A DNA stretch of 64,000 nucleotides from Gammaproteobacteria bacterium (GTDB lineage: Bacteria > Pseudomonadota > Gammaproteobacteria > Steroidobacterales > Steroidobacteraceae): positions 1 to 64,000 of the forward strand of contig VGUH01000013.1 of assembly GCA_016874295.1 (NCBI GenBank), in the 5' to 3' direction. Under the pieces are notes generated by a model. That model was given only the letters and a program-made list of their open reading frames with translations. It did no database searches and was not told the origin of the DNA. The number at the start of each line of letters is the position of its first letter. Position 1 is the first letter of the stretch. This document shows positions 16,893 to 25,803 of this stretch, in pieces. Made by a program: the position numbers and the translations under genes.

Positions 16893-18743
16893 ATGACTAC
16901 GCAGCTGACGGCCGGCCGGACCGGTGAACACCCCCTCGCCGGCGCCCGGATGACCGGGGCCGACATCGTCGTGCAGGTGCTTGCCGACGAGGGTGTCGAC
17001 ACGATATTCGGCTACAGCGGCGGCGCGATCCTGCCGACCTACGATGCAGTTTTTCGCTACAACGATGCGAATCGCAGGCCCGACGGCACGCCGAGGATTC
17101 CGCTGATCGTCCCTGCGAACGAGCAGGGCGCCGGATTCATGGCGGCCGGCTATGCGAGGGCCAGCGGGAAGGTCGGCGTGGTCATGGTCACATCGGGCCC
17201 CGGTGCGACCAATACCGTCACGCCTGTGCGGGATTGCATGGCCGACTCGGTGCCGATTGTCGTCATCTGCGGCCAGGTGCCGAGGCACGCCATCGGCACC
17301 GACGCGTTCCAGGAAGCGCCCGTGTCGGCCATCATGGGCGCGGTCGCGAAGCATGTCTTCCTCGTCACCAATCCTTCGGCGCTCGAGGCGACGGTGCGCT
17401 CGGCATTCGAGCTCGCGCGGACGGGGCGGCCCGGGCCCGTGGTCATTGACATTCCCAAGGACGTGCAGAACTGGGAGGGCCGGTTCGCCGGCGCAGGCGC
17501 GTTGCCCCTGACTGGTTATCGCGCACGGCTCCGGGCCGTCATGGACAACCGCCTGACGGACGAGTCGTGCAGGCGGCTCTACGAAATGCTCGCCGGATCG
17601 GAGCGGCCGCTGATCTACGCGGGCGGCGGCGTCATCAACGGCAATGCCACCACGGCATTGCGGAACTTTGCGGACGCCTACGGCATCCCTGTCGCGACCA
17701 CCCTGATGGCGCTCGGCGCGAGCGACACGACGCATCCGCTGTCATTGCACATGCTCGGCATGCACGGCATGGCATTCGCCAACTATGCGGTCGAGGATTG
17801 CGACATGCTCATCGCTGTGGGCGCGCGGTTCGATGACCGCGTTGCCGGTGATCCCGCGCGCTTCGCGCCGAAGGTCAGGTACATCGCGCACTTCGACGTC
17901 GACGTGTCGGAAGTCGGCAAGGTCAAGGCCGTCACCTGGCACCACGTCGGGATCCTCAGTCGTGATCTGGACGACTTGCTGGCCTACGGGCGGCGCGTCG
18001 GCTTTCGCAAGCAGCTCGAGACCTGGCACCGCGAGATCGCCGGGCTGAAGGAAAGGCATCGCCTCAACTACGATCGCGAGAGCAGGCTGATCCAGCCCTG
18101 CGCCGTCATCGAGGAAATCAACCGCATCGCGAAAGGCGAAGCGATCATTGCGACCGGCGTCGGGCAGCATCAGATGTGGGCGGCCCAGTACTTCGATTTT
18201 CGCGAGCCGCGACTGTGGCTCACGTCCGGCAGCATGGGGACGATGGGCTTCGGACTGCCGGCCGCCATCGGCGCCCAGTTCGCGAGGCGTGACCGCGTGG
18301 TCATCGACATCGATGGCGACGGCAGCATGCGCATGAATCTCGGCGAGCTCGAGACGGCGACGACTTACGGACTGCCGGTGAAGGTGGTCGTGCTGAACAA
18401 CTTCGGCGACGGCATGGTTCGCCAGTGGCAGAAGCTCTATTACAAGGGCCGGTTGTCCGGCAGCGACAAGTCGCTGCATCGCAAGGATTTCGTGCGCGCT
18501 GCCGAGGCCGATGGTTTCGAGTTCGCGAAGCGGCTCGATCGCAAGGAAGACCTCGAACGAGTCATCGGCGAGTTCATGCGCTTCCCGGGCCCTGCGTTCC
18601 TGGAGGTGATCATCGATCCGGACGCCGGCGTCTACCCGATGGTCGGTCCCGGCCAGAGTTACGACAAGATGATCACCGGCGACTTCATCAGGAGTCGCGA
18701 ACGGCCGCCAGACGAGACACCGGGCCCGAGCCAGATGTTCTAG
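16893..18743 (+). CDS. ilvB: Acetolactate synthase catalytic (large) subunit
   Basis: 616 residues of a ThDP-dependent acetohydroxyacid synthase. The N-terminal Pyr domain has the catalytic Glu in VPANEQGAGFMAAGYARASG and then TSGPGATN. A central FAD-binding domain (GGGVINGNA, GARFDDRVAG) follows. The C-terminal PP domain has the ThDP/Mg motif from DIDGDGSMRMNLGEL to NNFGDGMV. It condenses two pyruvates, or pyruvate and 2-oxobutyrate. The C-terminus is slightly longer than usual. It is divergent from ilvH, and joint regulation through the shared 149-base region is likely but no attenuator is visible. Confidence 0.92.
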   Translation: MTTQLTAGRTGEHPLAGARMTGADIVVQVLADEGVDTIFGYSGGAILPTYDAVFRYNDANRRPDGTPRIPLIVPANEQGAGFMAAGYARASGKVGVVMVTSGPGATNTVTPVRDCMADSVPIVVICGQVPRHAIGTDAFQEAPVSAIMGAVAKHVFLVTNPSALEATVRSAFELARTGRPGPVVIDIPKDVQNWEGRFAGAGALPLTGYRARLRAVMDNRLTDESCRRLYEMLAGSERPLIYAGGGVINGNATTALRNFADAYGIPVATTLMALGASDTTHPLSLHMLGMHGMAFANYAVEDCDMLIAVGARFDDRVAGDPARFAPKVRYIAHFDVDVSEVGKVKAVTWHHVGILSRDLDDLLAYGRRVGFRKQLETWHREIAGLKERHRLNYDRESRLIQPCAVIEEINRIAKGEAIIATGVGQHQMWAAQYFDFREPRLWLTSGSMGTMGFGLPAAIGAQFARRDRVVIDIDGDGSMRMNLGELETATTYGLPVKVVVLNNFGDGMVRQWQKLYYKGRLSGSDKSLHRKDFVRAAEADGFEFAKRLDRKEDLERVIGEFMRFPGPAFLEVIIDPDAGVYPMVGPGQSYDKMITGDFIRSRERPPDETPGPSQMF

Positions 18744-19051
18744 TCGCGTGCATCCTCATGCGCATCGCCTTGCTGGTTCTCGCCCTGCAGTTCGCGGCAT
18801 CCGCCGTACCGCTGGATGCTACGCGCGACCTCAACGGCGCGCTGGCGGGAGAGTTTCCTCGCCAGCATGGTTGCCGTGTGCGTCCTGGGCTTTCCGGATT
18901 CGTTCCTGCGGCTGTGGGAGTTCTACCTCTGGGAGCATGCGGCCCATACCATTACTCTGCCAGCACGTCGCGCATGCACGCACGGCCTCGCATCGGTTCG
19001 GCCGGTTGGCTAGGGTCTTAGCGTCGCGGCAAGTTCAGGGGGTGCGAGCTG
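18744..19051 (+). pseudogene. Chimeric remnant: signal-peptide-like start and a possible cyclopropane-fatty-acid synthase tail
   Basis: This 308-base gap holds two gene-like pieces in different frames. At 18758 an ATG begins a short signal-peptide-like stretch (RIALLVLALQFAASAVP) with nothing coherent after it. At about 18880-18940 another frame reads LGFPDSFLRLWEFYL, resembling the near-C-terminal LGFxxxFxRxWEFYL pattern of cyclopropane-fatty-acyl-phospholipid synthases. Neither piece can make a full protein. The assignment rests on about 15 residues and is weak. Confidence 0.3.
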
Positions 19052-19885
19052 ATGGACAACGCCGGCCCGATCACGTCGCTTGCTGAACTCGAGGACCGCG
19101 TCGATCCGGCCACGCGCGCGGTCCTGCGGCTGCGCGAGGCACCCCAGAGCCAGAACCTCGCATTGCTCGCGGTGCCCGGCTTTGATTCCCTGGTTCGGCT
19201 GCTGAAGTCGGTCGACCGCGGGCTCGGCGGCACCCTGAGCGCCTTCGAAGTCATGTGGCCGGAGTTTTACGAGCTGGTCACTGCCCCGTCAGGCCGGCAC
19301 GCTGCGCCGTTGCGGCATGGTGCGCCGCTCTATTGCCTCGTCGAGTCACTCGGCGGGCACGAGCAGCGCGACCGGTCGCATTTCGACGACGTGCTCTCGG
19401 CGCTGCTCGAAGCGGGCGTTGCGTCCGACGCCATGATTGCGCAATCCAGCGCACAGGTGCAGTCGCTGTGGGCGCTGCGCGACGACGTGGAGCAGATTCT
19501 CAAGATCGGCCCCGTATTCATGTTCGACATCGGCCTGCCCATCACCCGCATGCCCGCTTACCTGGACAGGCTACGCCGCCAGCTCGCCAGCCGCTGGCCG
19601 GACATGCGCTGCGTCGTCTGGGGCCATGTCGGCGACAGCAATCTGCATATCTGGATTACGGTGCACGACGAGTCCGTGCAGTCGCGGCGCGCGGTTGAGG
19701 AAATCGTCTACGGCGGGCTGGCGCAGGTCGGCACCGTCTCGGCTGAGCACGGGATCGGCCTCGAAAAGCTCGATTACCTGCGTCTTTGCCGCAGCGCCGC
19801 CGAAATCGAAACCATGCGCAGCCTGAAGCACGCGCTCGACCCGCTGGGAATCCTCAACCCGGGCCGCGTGTTCGCGCTGCGCTGA
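19052..19885 (+). pseudogene. C-terminal half of an FAD-linked oxidase (D-2-hydroxyacid dehydrogenase type), 5'-truncated
   Basis: 277 codons matching only the FAD-oxidase_C domain of GlcD/D-lactate dehydrogenase-type enzymes: TRAVLRLREAPQSQNLALL, FEVMWPEFYELV, VWGHVGDSNLHIW and VSAEHGIGLEK, ending LNPGRVF. Full members have about 460-470 residues with an N-terminal PCMH FAD-binding domain, which is absent. The first 20 residues (up to DPA before TRAVLRL) do not belong to the family, so the breakpoint lies near 19110. An ATG with a G-rich site could still allow translation, but without the FAD domain activity is not expected. It is flanked by other gene tails. Confidence 0.75.
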
Positions 19886-19905
19886 CTTAGGCGTCGCCTA
19901 CACTC

Positions 19906-20013
19906 TATGGACGCATCCGCTTCGCGCACTCGGAGCTGGAGGGCGCCCAGATGTGGGAAACGGCAGTCGCCGAAGGCGAGCGCGCCGTCAAACAGCTGAT
20001 GGAGGTGGCCTGA
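19906..20013 (+). pseudogene. C-terminal tail of a flavin amine oxidase-like protein
   Basis: A frame ending at TGA 20011-20013 reads YGRIRFAHSELEGAQ and then AVAEGERAVKQLMEVA. This is the usual last block of FAD amine-oxidase-fold proteins: GRIxFAxSE, followed by the helix with A-x-E-x-G-x-R-A that contacts FAD. About 35 residues remain of a protein normally 450-550 long. It lies in the 250-base gap before the iminopeptidase gene. Confidence 0.5.
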
Positions 20014-20135
20014 TAATGATTTTTCTCGCCTCGCGGATCGTGCCGGCACACCAAGTGGGTCCAGGTCATGGTGCTGGAGGGCTGCATGTCACACAGGGTG
20101 AGGACAGGAAAGGCTGGTTGCAGAGCCGGTAACTC

Positions 20136-21104
20136 GTGAACAACGCACGACTTCCTTGGCTTTGCTTCCTGTTGCTTGGCTACCTCTCCTGCGCAGTGGC
20201 AGGCGATGGCCCGGCACCGGGACAGGGTTTCATCGCGGTGCCGGGTGGGCCGGTCTGGTACAAGGTGACGGGCAACGGGGACGGCATCCCGCTGCTGACG
20301 CTGCACGGCGGCCCGGGTGGAACCTCCTGCCATTTCGCCCTGCTGGACGCACTCGGCGAACGGCGCCCGGTAGTCCGCTACGATCAGCTCGGCACGGGGC
20401 GTTCGGGTCGCCCTGACGATGCTTCGCTGTGGACTGTCGAGCACTACGTCGAGGAACTGGACGTCCTGCGGCACGCGCTCGGACTCGAGCGCATGCATTT
20501 GCTCGGTCACTCCTGGGGCGGGTCGCTGGCAGCAGCGTATGTCCTGGCAAGAGGCACGGACGGGATCGAGTCCGTCATCTTTTCCTCTCCCTTGTTGAGC
20601 ACGCCCTTGTGGGTGCGGGATGCCAATCTCCAGCGCAGCCAGTTGCCCGAAGACGTACAGCGCACGCTGGCAGTGCACGAAAAGGCGGGGACCACGGATT
20701 CTCCGGAATACCAGGCGGCCTCGGAGGTCTACTACGAGCGCCACATGTACGCGGGCAAGAAGCCGCCGGACACCGCGGAGTGCCAGGGCGCGCCCTGGAG
20801 CCAGGTCATCTACGAATACATGTGGGGCCCGCAGGAGTTTTTCGCGACCGGGACCCTGATCGATTTCGACGTCACGCCGCGGCTGCACGAAATCGACGTG
20901 CCGGTCCTGTTCCTGACCGGTGAGTTCGACGAGGCAAGGCCGGAGACCGTGGCCGGTTTCCACAAACTCATTCCCGGCTCGCAGTTCCGCGTGATCATGG
21001 ACGCGGGCCACGCAACGCTATCCAAAAAGCCGGAGGAGTACCGGGCGATCATCGAGGAGTTCCTCGGGCAGGTCGAGGGCCGTAGACAAGGCAAGCGGCA
21101 ATGA
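20136..21104 (+). CDS. Secreted alpha/beta hydrolase, proline iminopeptidase family
   Basis: 322 residues with an N-terminal signal peptide (LCFLLLGYLSCAVAGDG). The oxyanion block LLTLHGGPGGTS, the nucleophile elbow GHSWGGS (Ser about residue 130) and YDQLGTGRSGRP are hallmarks of the S33 proline iminopeptidases. The acid is expected in LTGEFDEARPE and the catalytic His in DAGHATL. It probably cleaves N-terminal residues from small peptides or amides in the periplasm. The start is a GTG at 20136 with only a weak ribosome binding site. Its TGA overlaps the ATG of the next gene, another predicted peptidase. Confidence 0.82.
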   Translation: MNNARLPWLCFLLLGYLSCAVAGDGPAPGQGFIAVPGGPVWYKVTGNGDGIPLLTLHGGPGGTSCHFALLDALGERRPVVRYDQLGTGRSGRPDDASLWTVEHYVEELDVLRHALGLERMHLLGHSWGGSLAAAYVLARGTDGIESVIFSSPLLSTPLWVRDANLQRSQLPEDVQRTLAVHEKAGTTDSPEYQAASEVYYERHMYAGKKPPDTAECQGAPWSQVIYEYMWGPQEFFATGTLIDFDVTPRLHEIDVPVLFLTGEFDEARPETVAGFHKLIPGSQFRVIMDAGHATLSKKPEEYRAIIEEFLGQVEGRRQGKRQ

Positions 21105-22585
21105 GTCGTGCGTGTCAACTCCTGGTCGCCGCGATGTTGCTGGTATCGGCGCACGCCCATGCGAGCTACGCCATCTACGTCGGCAAGAACCTCACGGCGG
21201 ACGGCGGCGTGCTGACCGGCGGTTCGGGTGACGAGGTATCGAGTCACTGGCTCGAAATCGTGCCGGCCCGGGATCACGCCGCCGGCGCCATGATCACGGT
21301 CGGGGTCACGGAAGAAGCGGTCATGCCCGGGCGCCTGACGCAGATACCCCAGGTGCCACACACGTTCCGTTACCTGACGATGAGCTACTCCGAATACCAG
21401 GGTATGCCGCCGCCGCTCACGAATGGCGGCCTGAACGAGCACAACGTGGCGGCGCGCGACGTCTGGTCGCCTTCCCGGCCCGAACTCGTCGCCATGACAC
21501 CCACCGACCAGACCGGCCCGCAATACAGCGACCTGTCGCGGATCGTGATGGAACGTGCGCGTACCGCGCGCGAGGCCGTCGAAATCGTCGGCGGGCTGAT
21601 CGACCGGTACGGCTACTCGACCTACGGCGGCAATTCGCACATGTTCGCCGACGAGAACGAAGGCTGGGTGCTGATCGACTTCGCCGGAGGCAAGGGGCTG
21701 TGGATCGCTGAGCGCCTCGGCCCCGATGACGTGCGCATGTCCTACCCGGGCTACATCCACGAGATCCCGCTCGACTTCCGCGAGCGCGACGACTTCATGG
21801 GCTCGGCGAACTTCGTGAGTTTCGCGATCGAGCAGGGCTGGTACGACCTGGGCAGCGGCGAACCGTTCAACGTGACGAAGGTGTACGGCGTGGACGAGGA
21901 GCGCTATCCGCGCAGCGCGATGGAGCAGGAACTTCGCCGTGCGGCACCCGTCAGCCTGCGCCGCATGATGGATGCCGTGCGCGACCCGCGCATCTCCAAG
22001 GACTCGACCGGCTACGGTCAGGTCGCCGACCTCCGGGACAACGGCCGGCCCGAGATGAACCTGCTGTGGATCGCGGCGACGGGCTCGGTCACGGCGCCAT
22101 TCATTCCCTACCGGATTGGCGTCACGGAGATCGCGCCGCAGTTCGGCAAGCACCGTTACCTCACGAGCGGTGAGGCAACCCGCTTCATCACGCGCGACTG
22201 GGCAATCCAGGAGGCGACCGAGTTCGCCGGGCAGACATTCAAGCGGCTCATGTACTACACCTGCGATCGCCCCGAGCAGTTCCTGCCGGAGGTGACCCAG
22301 GCCCTGACGGCCTTCGAGAATCGGCTGATCGCCGAGCAGCCGGCGGTCGTCGACACCACGAACGTGTTGCACGGCGCGAGGCGTGCGGACCTCGCGGCCC
22401 GCTATCTCACGGACTACAGCCGTGAAGCGGGCCTCGAGGGTCTCAGGCTTGGCAACAAGCTGCTGGCGAGCATCGAGGCACGCACGGAACTCCTGTATGG
22501 CCTGAGACGGCCCGAAGGCGAGGAGATGAGCCGGCTGAGTTATAACCGGGTCGATTGCCTGCCGCACTCGCAGCCGAATCCCTGA
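21101..22585 (+). CDS. Secreted C69 (U34) dipeptidase-like Ntn hydrolase with Ser in place of the catalytic Cys
   Basis: 494 residues with a signal peptide predicted to end at AHA|SYAIYVG. In peptidase family C69 the mature protein begins with Cys-Thr-Thr and a strand ending VGK, then DGS. Here the corresponding stretch is SYAIYVGKNLTADGG, so the N-terminal nucleophile would be Ser. The downstream family blocks are present: NEHNVA, the S-x-Y-G-G-N-S-H segment and the long C-terminal helical part. The gene overlaps the iminopeptidase gene by four bases (ATGA). The two may work together on peptides or amides outside the cytoplasm. The substitution could be a lineage trait or could change the reaction. 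Confidence 0.75.
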   Translation: MSRACQLLVAAMLLVSAHAHASYAIYVGKNLTADGGVLTGGSGDEVSSHWLEIVPARDHAAGAMITVGVTEEAVMPGRLTQIPQVPHTFRYLTMSYSEYQGMPPPLTNGGLNEHNVAARDVWSPSRPELVAMTPTDQTGPQYSDLSRIVMERARTAREAVEIVGGLIDRYGYSTYGGNSHMFADENEGWVLIDFAGGKGLWIAERLGPDDVRMSYPGYIHEIPLDFRERDDFMGSANFVSFAIEQGWYDLGSGEPFNVTKVYGVDEERYPRSAMEQELRRAAPVSLRRMMDAVRDPRISKDSTGYGQVADLRDNGRPEMNLLWIAATGSVTAPFIPYRIGVTEIAPQFGKHRYLTSGEATRFITRDWAIQEATEFAGQTFKRLMYYTCDRPEQFLPEVTQALTAFENRLIAEQPAVVDTTNVLHGARRADLAARYLTDYSREAGLEGLRLGNKLLASIEARTELLYGLRRPEGEEMSRLSYNRVDCLPHSQPNP

Positions 22586-22601
22586 TGAACCGGGAATCGT
22601 C

Positions 22602-22994
22602 ATGAGACCAACGGCAGCAGTTCTCTGGATCGCCCTTGCAATGGCGGCATTCACAACGCCGGTCGCCGCGAACGACTTCGAGCATGTCTGGTACTGCGAG
22701 TTGAAGCCGGGCAAGACCCTCGACGACGCGCGGCAGGTGGCAAGTGCCTGGCTTGCGGCCGCGCGCTCGATGAAGCACGGCGAACAGCTGCAAGCGACCA
22801 TCCGCTACCCCATCATCGTGGGTGACAGCGAGAACCGCTTCGATTTCGTGGTGCGCGCGCCATCCCTCGCCGTGTGGGGCGCCTTCTACGACACGTACAG
22901 CGATGGCACGCCGGTCGCCGATGCGGACCTGAAATTCGCCGAGGTGGCGGGTTGCTCGGGCAGCACGCTGTGGGAGTCGATCGCCGTTCAATAG
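22602..22994 (+). CDS. Small secreted protein of unknown function
   Basis: 130 residues with a clear signal peptide (VLWIALAMAAFTTPVAAN). The mature part is about 105 residues with the pattern FEHVWYCELKPGKTLDDAR, then a long helix and a second similar strand-helix unit. This suggests a dimeric ferredoxin-like (dabb) fold, but I do not recognise the family. Two Cys (in WYCELK and GCSGS) could form a disulfide. It lies 16 bases after the C69-like gene and probably belongs to the same transcript. Confidence 0.65.
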   Translation: MRPTAAVLWIALAMAAFTTPVAANDFEHVWYCELKPGKTLDDARQVASAWLAAARSMKHGEQLQATIRYPIIVGDSENRFDFVVRAPSLAVWGAFYDTYSDGTPVADADLKFAEVAGCSGSTLWESIAVQ

Positions 22995-23018
22995 CCTCGC
23001 CGCGGCGGGCGCGGGAAA

Positions 23019-24485
23019 TCAGGGGCTGATCGCCTCGCGTAGCAGTGACAGGGCGCGCAGCAAGCCGGGTTCCGCCACGTGCTCGCCGCCAAAGTGACCC
23101 AGGCGCACGATCACCAGCTCCAGCGAGGGGACGATGATCGTGTACTGGTGGCCCACGCCGGACATGTAGTACGCATCTTCCGGCAGGGGAAGACCCCGGT
23201 CGGTATTCAGCCAGAAAAAACCGCCGTAGATGGGATTGCCGTCGGCCACCCAGGCCGGCGCTGGCGTGCTGACGAACTTCACGAAGCCCTCCGGCAGGAT
23301 TCGCTCGCCATTGCAGACGCCATCCTGGAGGTACAGGTTACCGAGGCGCGCCCAGTCGCGGGCTGATCCAAGTTGATAGCCCTGGGTCAGGAAATTCCCC
23401 CAGGCATCGGTCTCCATGACGAGGTTGCGCACCCCGATGCGGTCGAACAACGCGCGCCGCGGGAATGACAGGTACTCCTCGCCGCGCTTCTCCAGCGCCA
23501 GTCGCACCAGGTAGTTGACCAGCACCGGATCGGTGTTGCGATACCGGCCCACGGTGGCGGGCGGCCACTGCAAGGGTCGTGTCGCGGCGTAGTGAAAGAT
23601 GTTCTCGCCACCCGTGTAGAGATAGAGGTGATCCGGATAGGGACCTGCCGGATCGAAGTCCGGGTCGAGCGGCGCGCGGATGCGCAGGCCGCTCGACATG
23701 CTGAGCAGGTCGCGGATACGGATGGTGGCGCGCGGATCGCCGGGGGATTGCCATTCCGGGATCGGCGCCGGCTGGTCCAATGTGTAGATGCCCTGCTGGA
23801 TCAGCACGCCCATGAGCGTGGCCGTGAGGCTCTTGCCCATGGACCAGCTCTCCAGCGGGGTGGCCGCCGTCACGCCCGGACCGTAGCGTTCCGCGATGAT
23901 TCGGCCGCGCCAGGTGACGACCAGTGCCGCGGTCATGCTCTCTGCGGGTGCGAAGGCCGCGTCCATGGCCTGACGCAGTTTGTCCGCGTTGATGGCCGCG
24001 GGCAGCGGCTCGTCGGACAGCACATCGCCCGTGGGCCAGGGCTGTCGCGCCGGATCCGGCAACAGGCTTCGTAGCGTAATCGGCGCAAAGTGAAGCCCGC
24101 TGTCTCCGGCAGGTACCGAAACGCAGCCTTGGTCGCCGGTGTAGCGCGCGATTCGCTCTCCGCCGTCCGGCAGGCGAATCCGCACTTCCCTGCGATCACG
24201 GTCGACTGTGGGATTGCCCAGGCGGCTGCGCTCCGCGAGCGGCGCGGTGAAATAGCCGACGTTCCGGGCGGCAAATTCCGGCGTCACACCGGTGATGAAC
24301 ACCGCGGAACACATCACCTTGGCGAAACCTGCGGCGTGATGACTCAGCGGATCACCGGGCGGCGGCGCATAGGTTGTCGGCAATTCCAGTGCTTTGGCCC
24401 GGGCAAGGTCCGTGGCGCCGGCCGGTGTGCCGCCAATCGCCAGGATCGCCAGCATCATCGCAGGGAAGAGCACAGGAATCTTCAT
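23019..24485 (-). CDS. Secreted serine hydrolase, class C beta-lactamase/penicillin-binding fold
   Basis: 488 residues with a signal peptide (residues 1-24). After an extension of about 160 residues comes the beta-lactamase domain. The nucleophile S-x-x-K is in WSMGKSLTATL, and the Tyr/Asn motif is probably in the RYRNTDP segment. The C-terminal VGHQYTIIVPS replaces the KTG box with H-x-x. Proteins of this group are esterases, amidases or peptidases rather than true beta-lactamases. It is convergent with the hydrolase cluster to its left. Confidence 0.78.
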   Translation of the reverse strand: MKIPVLFPAMMLAILAIGGTPAGATDLARAKALELPTTYAPPPGDPLSHHAAGFAKVMCSAVFITGVTPEFAARNVGYFTAPLAERSRLGNPTVDRDRREVRIRLPDGGERIARYTGDQGCVSVPAGDSGLHFAPITLRSLLPDPARQPWPTGDVLSDEPLPAAINADKLRQAMDAAFAPAESMTAALVVTWRGRIIAERYGPGVTAATPLESWSMGKSLTATLMGVLIQQGIYTLDQPAPIPEWQSPGDPRATIRIRDLLSMSSGLRIRAPLDPDFDPAGPYPDHLYLYTGGENIFHYAATRPLQWPPATVGRYRNTDPVLVNYLVRLALEKRGEEYLSFPRRALFDRIGVRNLVMETDAWGNFLTQGYQLGSARDWARLGNLYLQDGVCNGERILPEGFVKFVSTPAPAWVADGNPIYGGFFWLNTDRGLPLPEDAYYMSGVGHQYTIIVPSLELVIVRLGHFGGEHVAEPGLLRALSLLREAISP

Positions 24486-24535
24486 GGCCGAGCGACTCCC
24501 AACAGAACGCGTGACCTACTATTGACGTGCGGGTC

Positions 24536-25126
24536 TCAGGCGCCGTGCTTACCGGCGGACCAGCCACCCGTGCCGAGGGTCCGGGCCGCGACTTTCTGCG
24601 GGCGTTCCTCGAGATCGGTCGCCATCGTGTCGTTCCAGCGGTTGAGATAACCGAACAGGGCGATGGTGGCCACGATCTCGACGATCTGGCCGTCATCGAA
24701 ATGCCGGCGCAGTTCGGTGAAGTCTGCAGCCGACGCCTCGTTGGGCACTACCGCCGCCTTGCATGCCAGCCGCAAAGCGGCGCGTTCGGCATCGCTGAAC
24801 AATCCGGACGCCTCGAATTCCCACACTGCCGCGATCTTTTCATCGGAGCTGCGATAGATGCTCGACAGGTTGGCCATGTGCGCCTGGCAGTAGCGGCAGC
24901 CGGCGGCCTGGCTGGCGATCAGGCTGACGAGCATCTTCAGATCTTCGGGCACGGTGCCCTCGTACAGCACTGCCTGATTGAGGGCCATGAAGGCGGCGGC
25001 GATCGCCGGCCGCCGTGCCATCGTCCGGATGCTGTTCGGGACGAAACCGCGCGTGCGCGCGTAATGCGCGAAACGCTCGGCGAACTCCGGCACGGCCTCG
25101 GGTGCCAGCGGCGTCACGTGGGCCAT
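24536..25126 (-). CDS. Carboxymuconolactone decarboxylase (AhpD-like) family protein
   Basis: 196 residues, all helical. The redox-type motif CRYCQAHM near residue 85 is the C-x-x-C-x-x-x-H centre of AhpD-like CMD proteins. They act as disulfide or peroxidase partners or as lactone decarboxylases. The ATG at 25126 has GAGG at the right distance; the frame is open 36 bases further upstream. It is a lone gene with a short gap to the serine hydrolase. Confidence 0.8.
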   Translation of the reverse strand: MAHVTPLAPEAVPEFAERFAHYARTRGFVPNSIRTMARRPAIAAAFMALNQAVLYEGTVPEDLKMLVSLIASQAAGCRYCQAHMANLSSIYRSSDEKIAAVWEFEASGLFSDAERAALRLACKAAVVPNEASAADFTELRRHFDDGQIVEIVATIALFGYLNRWNDTMATDLEERPQKVAARTLGTGGWSAGKHGA

Positions 25127-25257
25127 CGCATCCTCACATCGATTACCGTGGACGCCGTGCATCGTAGCTCAAGCCGTACGCGGGCGCCTCGGGCGCATCT
25201 TGCGGCCCTGCGAGCCGAACTCGCAGGAATCTGCCAGCACAACCTAGGAGCACATCC

Positions 25258-25734
25258 ATGAAAAGGCAAGCTCGTACATTCCATTCGATACTGGTCACGG
25301 CCACGGGCATCGCATTGTCTTGCGCCGCAACGGCCTCGCTCGCCGACGTGCCGCAGGCGGTCACGATCACAACGCAGGTCGTCTTCAATCCGGACGCCAA
25401 CGGAACCTTTGTCGCTACCGGTCCCATCTGTTCCACGGGAACCCTCAGCACCGTGAGAGCGGTCATCGGTCCAGGACCCAACGTGAACGCCCTGGCCAGT
25501 TTCACGTGCGACGACAATAGCGGCAGCTTCATTCTCCGTTTGCACCCGCAGTTCAACGCCCGCCCCAAGGAGGACGGATTTGACGCCAACGGCCCTTGGT
25601 CGGTCTGGGGCAAGGGAGGGACGGGCAAGTTCAAGGGCCTGACCGGGCACGGGGATTTCGGCGTCGTAGTCGACGAGCACGAAGACCCGCTGGCGGCGAC
25701 GGAGACTTACGTCGGTTTTGTCACGCTCAAGTAG
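25258..25734 (+). CDS. Secreted hypothetical protein, probable beta-barrel
   Basis: 158 residues with a signal peptide (about residues 1-29, ending ASLA). The mature part is strand-rich with two Cys (in GPICSTG and FTCDDNSG). A glycine motif, GTGKFKGLTGHG, resembles the closing strand of allene-oxide-cyclase-like or DUF3224-type barrels. I cannot name the family with confidence. The start is well defined by AGGAG at 25246-25250. A perfect 9-bp hairpin follows 26 bases after the stop. Confidence 0.7.
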   Translation: MKRQARTFHSILVTATGIALSCAATASLADVPQAVTITTQVVFNPDANGTFVATGPICSTGTLSTVRAVIGPGPNVNALASFTCDDNSGSFILRLHPQFNARPKEDGFDANGPWSVWGKGGTGKFKGLTGHGDFGVVVDEHEDPLAATETYVGFVTLK

Positions 25735-25760
25735 CGCTGCTGCCCGCATCGAATCGACCA

Positions 25761-25781
25761 GTCCGGGCCTGAGGCCCGGAC
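25761..25781. terminator. Hairpin between convergent genes
   Basis: GTCCGGGCC, a 3-base loop TGA, and GGCCCGGAC form a perfect 9-bp stem in the 69-base space between two convergent genes. There is no T-run on either side, so a Rho-independent terminator is possible but not typical. Confidence 0.4.
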
Positions 25782-25803
25782 CGGTTCGCTTGCAAATCAG
25801 TCG

